NCBI GenBank assembly: GCA_014055465.1
Contig: WIAF01000002.1
Location: 248,001-312,000, forward strand
Direction: 5' to 3'
From: Nitrospira sp. CR1.1
Lineage (GTDB): Bacteria; Nitrospirota; Nitrospiria; Nitrospirales; Nitrospiraceae
Length of the DNA: 64,000 bases
Below the pieces are notes generated by a model, which worked only from the letters and a program-made list of their open reading frames with translations, was not told where the DNA came from and made no database searches. Below are positions 15,594 through 23,164 of this stretch, in pieces (within the stretch, counting starts at the first letter, position 1; every line of letters begins with the position of its first letter). A program made the position numbers and the translations under genes.

Positions 15594-16653
15594 ACGGAAC
15601 AATACCTGGTGGATGTCATTTACGTTTCAAGGGCAGCAAGTACGGCGATCGACGGAAACCTCGGATAAAAAGTTGGCCGAAGCCATTCTGAGCAAGATCC
15701 GAGTGCAGATTGTCGAGGGGAAATATTTCGAAAAGCCGAAAGAAGACCCCTACACCTTTTCCCAGCTAATGGACCGGTATCTCAAAGAGCATGCGAGTCG
15801 CCGCGCCCACTATCGGCGCTATGTCAACATGGTGACGAATGTGAAGACATTCTTCGGGAATCCGAAACTGTCCCAGATTACGCCGAAGACCATCGTCGCC
15901 TTTAAGGCGAAGCGCTATGCGGATGGCGTCATGCCGGCCACCATTAATCGAGAACTGGCCATGCTGAAAAAGGCCTACAACCTGGCCTGTCGCGAATGGG
16001 AATGGGCAAAGGACAATCCGGTCTGTCGTGTGTCGATGGAGAAGGAGCAGAACTCACGGGATCGCTGGCTTACCGAACAGGAGGAGGCACGGCTGCTGAT
16101 GGCTGCGGCTTCCTGGCTCAGAGAAGTGGTCACCTTCGCCGTTCATACTGGCATGCGGCGGGGAGAGATTCTTGCCCTCACATGGGCAGGGGTAGACTTC
16201 ACCCGACGAACCGTGACGGTGTTCAAATCCAAGAACGGGGATCGGCGGACGATTCCTGTCAACCAAACCGTCCTGGAACTGCTCTCTCACAAATACGAGC
16301 AGGGCCGTGGGCTACGGGGAATTGAAACCCGGGTTGTGTTCTGCAGCGAAGCCGGTACCGAGTTGGACGGCAGCAACCTTCGACGAGGTTTTACGGCGGC
16401 CCTGAAGGCGGCACAGATTGAGGACCTTCATTTCCACGATCTGCGCCATACGTTTGCTACACGGCTGGTCCAAGCCGGAGTGGACTTATACAAGGTCCAG
16501 CGGCTACTCGGGCACAAATCTCCGAGCATGACCCAACGGTATGCACATCACTATCCGGAAAGTTTGCGGGATGGGGTGGAGATATTGGACCGGGGAAAGA
16601 CCTTTAGCACAAATTTAGCACAAGGACCATTTGCGCCAACGGTGGCAATGTAA
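15580..16653 (+). CDS. Tyrosine recombinase, tRNA-Thr integrase
   Basis: 357 residues from the ATG at 15580 with RBS AGGAGGAGC; a longer frame to 15433 runs through the upstream gene. An N-terminal arm-binding part (WWMSFTFQGQQVRRST), a core-binding SAM-like domain, then the catalytic domain with Arg in HTGMRRGEIL, the HDLRHTFATRL box and the nucleophile Tyr in TQRYAHHYPE. It ends 12 bases before the tRNA-Thr copy, the standard position for an integrase using that att site. The C-terminal peptide FSTNLAQ is encoded by the same 20 bases that occur as scars at 6525 and 8375. Confidence 0.96.
   Translation: MGLVKRNNTWWMSFTFQGQQVRRSTETSDKKLAEAILSKIRVQIVEGKYFEKPKEDPYTFSQLMDRYLKEHASRRAHYRRYVNMVTNVKTFFGNPKLSQITPKTIVAFKAKRYADGVMPATINRELAMLKKAYNLACREWEWAKDNPVCRVSMEKEQNSRDRWLTEQEEARLLMAAASWLREVVTFAVHTGMRRGEILALTWAGVDFTRRTVTVFKSKNGDRRTIPVNQTVLELLSHKYEQGRGLRGIETRVVFCSEAGTELDGSNLRRGFTAALKAAQIEDLHFHDLRHTFATRLVQAGVDLYKVQRLLGHKSPSMTQRYAHHYPESLRDGVEILDRGKTFSTNLAQGPFAPTVAM
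16603..16622 (+). repeat. 20-base core repeat inside integrase gene
   Basis: TTTAGCACAAATTTAGCACA, identical to 6525-6544 and 8375-8394. Here it is coding; in the other two places it is not part of a complete gene. Confidence 0.85.
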
Positions 16654-16665
16654 GTGCTTGATAAA

Positions 16666-16710
16666 TGGAGCCGGCGAGTGGAATCGAACCACCGACCTGC
16701 GGTTTACGAA
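16666..16710. repeat. Right attachment repeat (att), 45 bp
   Basis: Exact copy of 6351-6395; it is the 3' half of the intact tRNA-Thr gene, so integration restored the tRNA. Confidence 0.92.
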
Positions 16711-16741
16711 ACCGCTGCTCTGCCAACTGAGCTACGCCGGC
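16666..16741 (-). tRNA. tRNA-Thr (anticodon CGT)
   Basis: A full cloverleaf reads on the minus strand: acceptor GCCGGCG/CGCCGGC, D-arm GCTC...GAGC, anticodon stem GCGGT/ACCGC around loop TTCGTAA, T-arm GGTGG/CCACT-type with TTCGATT (the last pair is G-T), and an encoded TCCA end. The anticodon CGT reads ACG (Thr). It is the attachment target of the element. Confidence 0.95.
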
Positions 16742-16881
16742 CAGGCGTGGTGAGGCGCAATATTACTCAGACGGTGAAACACCTGTCAATGAGTGAGGGG
16801 CGTTGCCGCGGTTCGCGGTCTGGAAACATCGAGGATGGGTTTTGAATTCTCAGGTCCACCATGGACATCGGTCACGAGACG

Positions 16882-18843
16882 TTATGGCGACGTCGTGAGA
16901 CGAAGCTGTCTGAGTGGAGAGGCTCCACCGGCGTCCGGGACGCATAGGGGCTGCTGCGTATCCCCCAACGTCGACCGACCCATGGCTGTCACCTGTCCCT
17001 TCACGTAGGCGCAGAGTTCGCCGGTAAGCACCGAGCCATTTTTATCGAGATCGGCAGCCCCGCGCAGGCCCTTGAGCAGAGCATAGGTGAAGAGGCCGTG
17101 CTGGCCTGGTTGATAGGCCTGCGCCTCCTGCAGGGTGGAATTCCCCACCATCAACATCACGCGCTCCTGGTCCCCGTTGGAATCCTGCGAGATCCACCGC
17201 GGCGCGGCCACGCGGGCGGGATCCGAACCTGGCGATGGTTCAAGGGATAGGTCTAACATCACGACGGCTTGTTTGACCGGCGCGCTCGCCAGCGCTCGCT
17301 GCAACCTGGCCAGGGAATACGCGCGGGTCGATCCGGAGACCGTCGCATCATAGGGCAACAGAGAGACGGCGCCCGTTTCATGATCCACCATGGCTCGGCC
17401 ACCGACATAGATGTAGGCTGTTGTTTGGGCTCCCGCCTGCTTGGGTAACCACTGTTCGAACACCTCGATCCAATCATCCTTCAGCCCCATGGCATCCAAC
17501 ACAAGCTTGACTTTTTGCGGAGGAATCCCCATCACGGACGTAAAGTACCCGCTCATGACTTCGGCATCATGAGCGGCCAGTTTCATCGTCGGCATGGCCG
17601 GGTCCCGAAACGCACCGACTCCAATCGCGATGGCCACCGCATGCGGCTGTGCCGGTTTCGCCTTTCTGCCTGGAAGTTGGTCGACATCCACCGCCACGAC
17701 TTCGGCGGCATCGGTCGCATCCGGCTTGAGGGCGACCACAAATTTCTTCGGTGATGGAAGCGCGACGTTCGCGGCGGCCTGCAAGGCACAGATCAACTCT
17801 GCCTGTTCGGCCTCCGATACCTTGCCTACTGTGCCCTCTACCGTCACACGTCGAATTTCACCGGGCTGAAGCAGGCCGACAAGGACAGGCGTCTGCATTG
17901 ATGCGACGATCGCAGGATGCCCGCTGAGACCCACCGCAACGGCGTCGGCCCTGGTCGTCCCCTCGTTTTTGATTTCAAACTCCACGCTGAAGCGTTCGTT
18001 CTGCTCCAGGACGTGGTTTTGCTTCTGATCCCGAAGAATGGTGCGGAATGACAGTTGCGTGGTCTCGGTGGGCACAGTCAGCGGCGGCGACGAACCTTCA
18101 GAGGCGGCGCCCGCCGGCGCCGGCGCTCCCGGCGTATTCGGCACGGCCGCGGATGGCGGAGGGACCTGCGTGAATGACCCTGCCTGACCCGTCGCTCCAC
18201 GCTGTGTCTTGCGGAACTGGGCTTGCTCACGGATTTTTGTGGCGGTGCCAAGCTGTAGCGCGACGCCTTCCACCACCGTGGCGATGACTTCCTTGGCCAC
18301 CTTATCGAGGCCGCTGATGTCACACTTTTCCGCCCGCGCTTCCACCTCTCCCGTAGTCGCGCTTTGTAATTTCTTGCTGTGCAGGACGATCCCTTGCGGA
18401 TCGGTGTATACCACATCGAGTCCTAGCGTCACCGTGGCGGGATACGATTTATTGGCTTTGCGGACGACGAACAATTCTACCTGCCGAAGTCCCAACCCCA
18501 CATCCACCACGCCATCGATCGCCTCGTTCGACGGCCCTGCCTGAATCACAACCCGCTCGAATACTTGCTCCAGCCTCTTTTTGAGTTCGGCCGCCAAGGC
18601 CTCATGAATGGGCATCACCACGGACTGAGCGCAGGCATCGCGATAGTCCAGGGCGGCGGCGCCGATGCTCGGGTCCAGACGCAGGAACACGGTTAATGGA
18701 AGATTATAGTTCGTGGAAACGTGACGTGGGCTGAAGTACTGGCATCCGGCTGACACAAGCACCGCCGCCATGAGCGCCGCAAGAGCACACCGGGAAGACC
18801 GCCAACTGCGACACCTGATCCAACCGCCGATCAATCGCTGCAC
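16882..18843 (-). CDS. Lipoprotein with degenerate caspase-like domain
   Basis: 653 residues from a GTG at 18843. Lipoprotein signal with SAGC (Cys34). Residues about 60-200 form a folded N-terminal region, 215-260 a Pro/Ala linker, 265-375 an Ig-like part (RFSVEFEIKNEGTTRA, PGEIRRVTVEGTV), and 400-600 a caspase (C14-like) domain: AIAIGVGAFRDP and MKLAAHDAEVMSGYF are typical. But the two catalytic spots are changed: the usual GHG reads GGRA (481-484) and the DxC spot reads DLSLEP (531-536). So the domain is most likely a pseudo-protease used for binding or scaffolding. It is divergent to the UbiA gene. Confidence 0.8.
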   Translation of the reverse strand: MQRLIGGWIRCRSWRSSRCALAALMAAVLVSAGCQYFSPRHVSTNYNLPLTVFLRLDPSIGAAALDYRDACAQSVVMPIHEALAAELKKRLEQVFERVVIQAGPSNEAIDGVVDVGLGLRQVELFVVRKANKSYPATVTLGLDVVYTDPQGIVLHSKKLQSATTGEVEARAEKCDISGLDKVAKEVIATVVEGVALQLGTATKIREQAQFRKTQRGATGQAGSFTQVPPPSAAVPNTPGAPAPAGAASEGSSPPLTVPTETTQLSFRTILRDQKQNHVLEQNERFSVEFEIKNEGTTRADAVAVGLSGHPAIVASMQTPVLVGLLQPGEIRRVTVEGTVGKVSEAEQAELICALQAAANVALPSPKKFVVALKPDATDAAEVVAVDVDQLPGRKAKPAQPHAVAIAIGVGAFRDPAMPTMKLAAHDAEVMSGYFTSVMGIPPQKVKLVLDAMGLKDDWIEVFEQWLPKQAGAQTTAYIYVGGRAMVDHETGAVSLLPYDATVSGSTRAYSLARLQRALASAPVKQAVVMLDLSLEPSPGSDPARVAAPRWISQDSNGDQERVMLMVGNSTLQEAQAYQPGQHGLFTYALLKGLRGAADLDKNGSVLTGELCAYVKGQVTAMGRSTLGDTQQPLCVPDAGGASPLRQLRLTTSP

Positions 18844-18921
18844 AATGATTTGTTATACCCAATCTGGCGAAGACATGACAACCGCCGGACGGTCGCGTTG
18901 ACAGGCTCTTTGCGCTCCGTT

Positions 18922-19836
18922 ATGGTCCAGCGCGTGATATCTGCCACCGATTCAACGGAACGCCGCTCACCGCCATGGACATGGAAGGCGGTCGCCGACC
19001 TGATCCGCCTCAACAACCAGGCAGGCACCTGGCTGCTGCTGTTGCCAAGCCTCTGGTCCTTGGTGCTGGCCAATCATGGGCGCCCGCCGATGCGGTTGAT
19101 CGGCATCTTCATCCTGGGCGCTTTTCTGATGCGAAGCCTCGGCGTGGTGTTGAACGACCTGGCCGACCGAAATTTCGACAAACACGTCGCTCGTACGAGC
19201 AACCGGCCGCTCGCCTCCGGCCGATTAGTCCCCAGGCAGGCGCTCCTCGTGGCCCTCACTTTAGCCCTTCTCGCAGGAGGCCTCGTGTCCACGCTCAACT
19301 GGTTGACCATTCTCCTCAGCCCGATCGCGTTGTCATTGGCCGCCGTTTACCCGTTTTGCAAACGATGGATTCAGATGCCACAAGCGGTGTTGGGAATCGC
19401 GTTCGGATGGGGGGCGATCATGGCCTGGGCGGCCTCGCGCGGGACGATCGCTTCTCCGGCCTGGTGGCTATTTGCCGCCACGGTCTGCTGGGCAGTGGCC
19501 TACGATACGATTTACGCGCTGCAAGACCGCGAGGACGATCGCCGCATCGGCGTGAAGTCGTCCGCACTCCTATTCGGGACAGCCGTCCCTGCAGCAGTCG
19601 GGCTGTTCCTGCTGGGAATGCTGGTCTGCCTGGTAATTGTGGGGCAGTTGTCCGGTCTCGGGATGGGATACTATGTAGCGTTGACGTGGCTTGCGGGGGG
19701 CTTTCTCTGGCAAGCGCGGCGTCTACGGGTTCCCGTAACGCCGCCACAAGCGTTCACTCTGTTTCAGCAGCACATTCTTGCCGGACTCGTGATTCTCATC
19801 ACGCTGTGGATCAGCGCGCCGAACGAGATACCCTAG
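18922..19836 (+). CDS. UbiA-family prenyltransferase
   Basis: 304 residues if started at the ATG 18922; in-frame TTG at 18850 would add 24. Eight to nine membrane helices and both Asp-rich motifs: NDLADRNFDKHVARTSNRPL and YDTIYALQDREDDRRIGVKS. These bind Mg-diphosphate of the prenyl donor. The ERT..NRPL/RxPLASG pattern is that of 4-hydroxybenzoate-type prenyltransferases (UbiA) and of MqnP. Because Nitrospira relatives use menaquinone, a role in the futalosine route (MqnP) is as likely as UbiA; the sequence alone does not decide. Confidence 0.88.
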   Translation: MVQRVISATDSTERRSPPWTWKAVADLIRLNNQAGTWLLLLPSLWSLVLANHGRPPMRLIGIFILGAFLMRSLGVVLNDLADRNFDKHVARTSNRPLASGRLVPRQALLVALTLALLAGGLVSTLNWLTILLSPIALSLAAVYPFCKRWIQMPQAVLGIAFGWGAIMAWAASRGTIASPAWWLFAATVCWAVAYDTIYALQDREDDRRIGVKSSALLFGTAVPAAVGLFLLGMLVCLVIVGQLSGLGMGYYVALTWLAGGFLWQARRLRVPVTPPQAFTLFQQHILAGLVILITLWISAPNEIP

Positions 19837-19837
19837 C

Positions 19838-20854
19838 CTATTCCTCTCCGACTTTACCAAGCGGCTTGTCGGGTTTCGGGGCACGGAGCGTTTTCAAATA
19901 GAGGGCCACGGCCTTTGCGTCGGCATCGTTCAACCCCAAACTGGGCATGCGCGTGTCCGGCTTCATCGCTTGCGGGTTGCGCAGCCAGCGATAGACCCAG
20001 GTCGGATTCAATCGATAGCCTGCCCGATCGAGAGCGGGGCCAACCTTTCCCCCCTCTTCACCGATCTTGTGGCAGCCATTGCACCCATACTTGGTCACAT
20101 AGATCTGTTTGCCGACTTCCACCAGCTTCGCGGCGGCATCCGGCTTCATGTTCAAATCAGGACGTGCGATGTTCACACCCTTCCCCGGTCTGGTCGTAAA
20201 ATTCACCAAGGCGGCTGTGGCCTGATCAAGCTCTTTTTTGGCCTGCCCCATCGCCTGCATTTCTTTGGCATAGGCGTTGTCGTCGACTTCCACGCCCTTC
20301 TTGTCTGCCTCGTCGCTGGCTTTCTTCTCGGCTTCCTGCTCCGCACGCTCCGCCTCTTTATACTTTTGCTCAGCGGACTGCAGGGAATCTTGGAGCTCTT
20401 TCTTACGACCCTCGACGTTAAATTCCAATTTCTTCCCATGCAAGGAGCGCACATATCCGACGATGCCCCAGATTTCTTCCTCTGACAGCGTGTACTTGAA
20501 GGTCGGCATGGTGGGCACGGCAAACTCATCGTCACCGATCTTGTCGCCGTTCGGGCTGGTATCCTTCATGTCACGGGAGATCGTTAAGAAAATATCTTCG
20601 TCCTTGAAGGTGCCCATTTCAGACTTATTGGAGAGATCCTTCGGTTTGGGGTCGGTCATGGAGGACCAATTGAACCCCTCATTCTGTCTTCCATTTTCAC
20701 CGTGGCAATGCATGCAATAGTGGGCATAGAGCTTCTTGCCCTTCGCGGATTGTTCGTTCTGAAACATCGAACACCCCCCGGCTCCGATGAGGCCCGAGAG
20801 TCCGACGACCACTGTGATCGCTCCAAATACGCGTATTCTTCGCCACGCCCTCAT
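19838..20854 (-). CDS. Diheme cytochrome c lipoprotein
   Basis: About 338 residues from the ATG 20854; GTG at 20860 overlaps the upstream stop and is equally possible. The signal has AGGC as lipobox. First heme motif CMHCH near residue 48, second CNGCH near 257. Between them lies a long charged helix (about 145-210, KKELQDSLQSAEQKY...) that should form a coiled coil and separate the two domains. LSEEEIWGIVGYVRSLHG is a typical cytochrome c C-terminal helix. Last gene of the respiratory cluster; a periplasmic electron carrier between complex III-like and oxidase-like parts is likely. Confidence 0.9.
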   Translation of the reverse strand: MRAWRRIRVFGAITVVVGLSGLIGAGGCSMFQNEQSAKGKKLYAHYCMHCHGENGRQNEGFNWSSMTDPKPKDLSNKSEMGTFKDEDIFLTISRDMKDTSPNGDKIGDDEFAVPTMPTFKYTLSEEEIWGIVGYVRSLHGKKLEFNVEGRKKELQDSLQSAEQKYKEAERAEQEAEKKASDEADKKGVEVDDNAYAKEMQAMGQAKKELDQATAALVNFTTRPGKGVNIARPDLNMKPDAAAKLVEVGKQIYVTKYGCNGCHKIGEEGGKVGPALDRAGYRLNPTWVYRWLRNPQAMKPDTRMPSLGLNDADAKAVALYLKTLRAPKPDKPLGKVGEE

Positions 20855-20856
20855 GC

Positions 20857-21684
20857 TCACGACCCTTTCTTTAAACGTCTCACGAGGACCAACTCAAAGC
20901 CCAACGCTAAGGCCACCGCGAGTAATGCATACATGTACGGCGAATAGTCCGGCGGCGCATCGGCCCGGAAATACCACCAGGATGAAATGGCCTTTTCAGA
21001 CCCCTTTTCCTTCGGCTGCCCGGTCTCCATCTTCTTACCATCCCAGACGGCAAATGCGATGCTGGCGAACTGCCCGGGTTGGAATTGCGTATCCTCAGCC
21101 ACATGCTCGGTGCTTAATGCACGAGAGAAGACCACTTTCCACACCCCGCCCTGGTAGACGCCTTTGGCTTTCACATCCTGGTGTCCGTGCGGTTTCAGCG
21201 TGCCGAACCCTTTGGCTCCCAAGTCTGCGCCCTTGCCGTCCTTGTTCTTCCAATACCAGATATTGACCGGGCCGCCCTCCACCTGTGCCATCGGCTGGCC
21301 GTGGGCAAAATGGGCCTTGGTATCGCCGACCATGAATTCCAGGGCCGCCGCATCATCAGGATCTTCGGATGGATCGTTATACTCCAGCATGATAGCCACG
21401 GTGGTTCCGTCATGAAGTCCGCGAACCTTGACACTCTTGGCCGTGACATCGGTAATACGGACCGGCCAATGCACCTGAGGAGACATTGGGAATTCCGACA
21501 CCGCCGCTGTCGCCCAAGCCGCCGCTGTCGGATCATCTGCCGGAAGGGATCCTTTCACGAGCGCGGCGCGCACCGACACGCTCTGCTGGCTATAGGCCGG
21601 CTGCACTTCGGCGGCCATGCACAGCCCCACAAGGCCGACGGCCCCAACCCACCAACTCGTTCCTGGTCTCCTCACTCGTGCCAT
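20857..21684 (-). CDS. EB_dh-type heme protein, NxrC-like, membrane-anchored
   Basis: 275 residues. Signal peptide to about residue 32, an ethylbenzene-dehydrogenase gamma-type domain (VRITDVTAKSVKVRGLHDG, VAIMLEYNDPSEDPDDAAALEFMVG, VNIWYWKNKDG, VWKVVFSRAL, ASIAFAVWDGKK, SSWWYFRA), and one C-terminal membrane helix (YMYALLAVALALGFELVLV) with a basic tail. The domain binds a b-type heme in gamma subunits of type II DMSO-reductase-family enzymes. In Nitrospira such proteins are discussed as nitrite oxidoreductase gamma subunits, but here it stands among cytochromes rather than beside catalytic subunits, so it may pass electrons within this cluster. Confidence 0.85.
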   Translation of the reverse strand: MARVRRPGTSWWVGAVGLVGLCMAAEVQPAYSQQSVSVRAALVKGSLPADDPTAAAWATAAVSEFPMSPQVHWPVRITDVTAKSVKVRGLHDGTTVAIMLEYNDPSEDPDDAAALEFMVGDTKAHFAHGQPMAQVEGGPVNIWYWKNKDGKGADLGAKGFGTLKPHGHQDVKAKGVYQGGVWKVVFSRALSTEHVAEDTQFQPGQFASIAFAVWDGKKMETGQPKEKGSEKAISSWWYFRADAPPDYSPYMYALLAVALALGFELVLVRRLKKGS

Positions 21685-21724
21685 ACGCTCCCCTTAATTG
21701 CTCAGCCGTCCCTGATCGGAGAAA

Positions 21725-22450
21725 TTACTCGGACTCATCCCACGTTCTTGGTTTCTGTCCGGCCCCGTCATATTCGCCCATAATAACTTTCCAGATGTCC
21801 TCGTCGGACATTTCCAGTTCCCATCTCGGCATGGCCGTCTTCCATGGCATCCCTTCGACAGGAAGGCCTACGCCTCCCTTCTTGATCCGCCAGAAGAGAT
21901 AGCTTTCCTGCAGCATGGCGATCGTCGTCGGATCCTTAAAGTTCGCCGGTGGCGGCGTGAATCCCGCCGCAGCGAAACCCTTTCCATCGAAGTTGCCGTG
22001 GCATGGCGAGCAACGCGAGGCGTAAAGTCCCTTGCCATAATTGATATTGTCCAGCGTCTTCGGAACGGGATTGGATAGACCCGTATACTCGCCGGGAGGA
22101 GCGGGGTGAATCGTGCGATTTTCACCCGGTGGCGCATCGCTGGAAGCGGTGCTCCCGTAGGTCTGCCATCCCACCAACAAGGGAAACAAGGCCAGCACGA
22201 GATACCGCGCACTGCTCAGAGCGCCTCCGCCTTCTCCAGTGAGGAAGCGCAAGATCGGACCGAAAAATGCGTCTTTCGAGGCGCCGCTCAGAGTCGCAAA
22301 AATGACAATGCCGGCGGTCGTCAGCATCAGGTATAGAAAGATCAAGCTCGAAGGCAGCGGCGCAGAATGCGGCAGATTCGGGACGATAAACTTCAAAAAC
22401 ACATAAATGCAGACCGTCAGAATAATCGGTCTAATGAGTACGCCTCCCAT
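21725..22450 (-). CDS. Membrane-anchored monoheme cytochrome c
   Basis: 241 residues from the ATG at 22450, which stands 6 bases behind AGAGGAGG; an ATG at 22456 touches that RBS and is less likely. Three N-terminal membrane helices (about 5-110), then a periplasmic cytochrome domain with one CSPCH motif and a probable Met ligand in EGMPWKTAMPRW. The end ELEMSDEDIWKVIMGEY is the usual terminal helix. Part of the minus-strand respiratory cluster; electron transfer role inferred from context. Confidence 0.88.
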   Translation of the reverse strand: MGGVLIRPIILTVCIYVFLKFIVPNLPHSAPLPSSLIFLYLMLTTAGIVIFATLSGASKDAFFGPILRFLTGEGGGALSSARYLVLALFPLLVGWQTYGSTASSDAPPGENRTIHPAPPGEYTGLSNPVPKTLDNINYGKGLYASRCSPCHGNFDGKGFAAAGFTPPPANFKDPTTIAMLQESYLFWRIKKGGVGLPVEGMPWKTAMPRWELEMSDEDIWKVIMGEYDGAGQKPRTWDESE

Positions 22451-22477
22451 AACCATCCTCCTCTACTTCACCGGCAA

Positions 22478-23098
22478 CTATCGAGCCTGCGCCATCGCAA
22501 GTGCGCCGGCATCGGCGGCCTTGACCGGAGCCGGGGTCGCCCGCGGCAAATCCAACTCAGCGGGGCTGACACTGATCGGTTCACCGCTCATCTGCTGTAA
22601 GAACGCAATCACCGACAGGATTTCATTCTTCGACAGCCCGATGGGATTCTTATTGATGTACGGCATGCGCGCCGGATACTCCTTCGGGATACCCTCATGC
22701 CGGTAATCCAGGTAGAGATAGGCTTGCGGTTCCGTTAGACTTTCAAAGATAAACTCGCGTGACAATTTGGCGCCGATGCCTTTCAGGTCCGGGCAGCGGG
22801 CGGACTCGCTGGGCCCGATGGAATGGCAGAGAGCGCACTGGCCTTTACTGAAGAATATTTTTTGTCCAATCGTCGCCATGTCCGTCGGCGTTTTGATGTC
22901 GGCGATATTGATGCTTTCTTCGGCCGGCGGCAACGAAGCCATCTGGGGCACGGCCAGCGCAACCAGCGAGAATAGGCCGAGCACGATCGCTACAAAGCCG
23001 ATGACCCGAATAAATTGTCCCTTGATGAACAGAAGAATCACTGTTCCAAGGCCGACCACACACAGACCGATTAGCTGCAGCTTGACAACTTCACTCAT
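22478..23098 (-). CDS. Membrane-anchored monoheme cytochrome c
   Basis: 206 residues. Two membrane helices at the N-terminus (about 7-25 and 29-50), then a c-type domain with CALCH and a probable axial Met in YPARMPYINKN; LSKNEILSVIAFLQQM is the C-terminal helix. 27 bases separate it from the next cytochrome gene, so the two are co-transcribed. Subunit of the bd-like oxidase module is the most likely job. Confidence 0.88.
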   Translation of the reverse strand: MSEVVKLQLIGLCVVGLGTVILLFIKGQFIRVIGFVAIVLGLFSLVALAVPQMASLPPAEESINIADIKTPTDMATIGQKIFFSKGQCALCHSIGPSESARCPDLKGIGAKLSREFIFESLTEPQAYLYLDYRHEGIPKEYPARMPYINKNPIGLSKNEILSVIAFLQQMSGEPISVSPAELDLPRATPAPVKAADAGALAMAQAR

Positions 23099-23164
23099 AA
23101 GGCCTCAACAAAGGATAATGATCACGACCCGCCCCTGGTTATCAGAAGAAGATCATCTTCCCGA

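Larger units (their letters stand above)
6351..16710. mobile_element. Integrative element at tRNA-Thr(CGT), about 10.3 kb
   Basis: The stretch lies between two exact 45-bp copies of the tRNA-Thr 3' half (6351-6395 and 16666-16710). The right copy belongs to the intact tRNA gene, next to which sits a tyrosine integrase gene. Inside are an RHH-type protein, a Rep_trans initiator, an HTH protein and a cargo whose base composition is clearly more A+T-rich (roughly 8000-13850, about 43-45% G+C by eye) than the flanks. The build resembles small self-replicating integrative elements. No conjugation genes are seen, so movement would need a helper. Scars at 6495 and 8345 suggest more than one insertion event. 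Confidence 0.85.
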
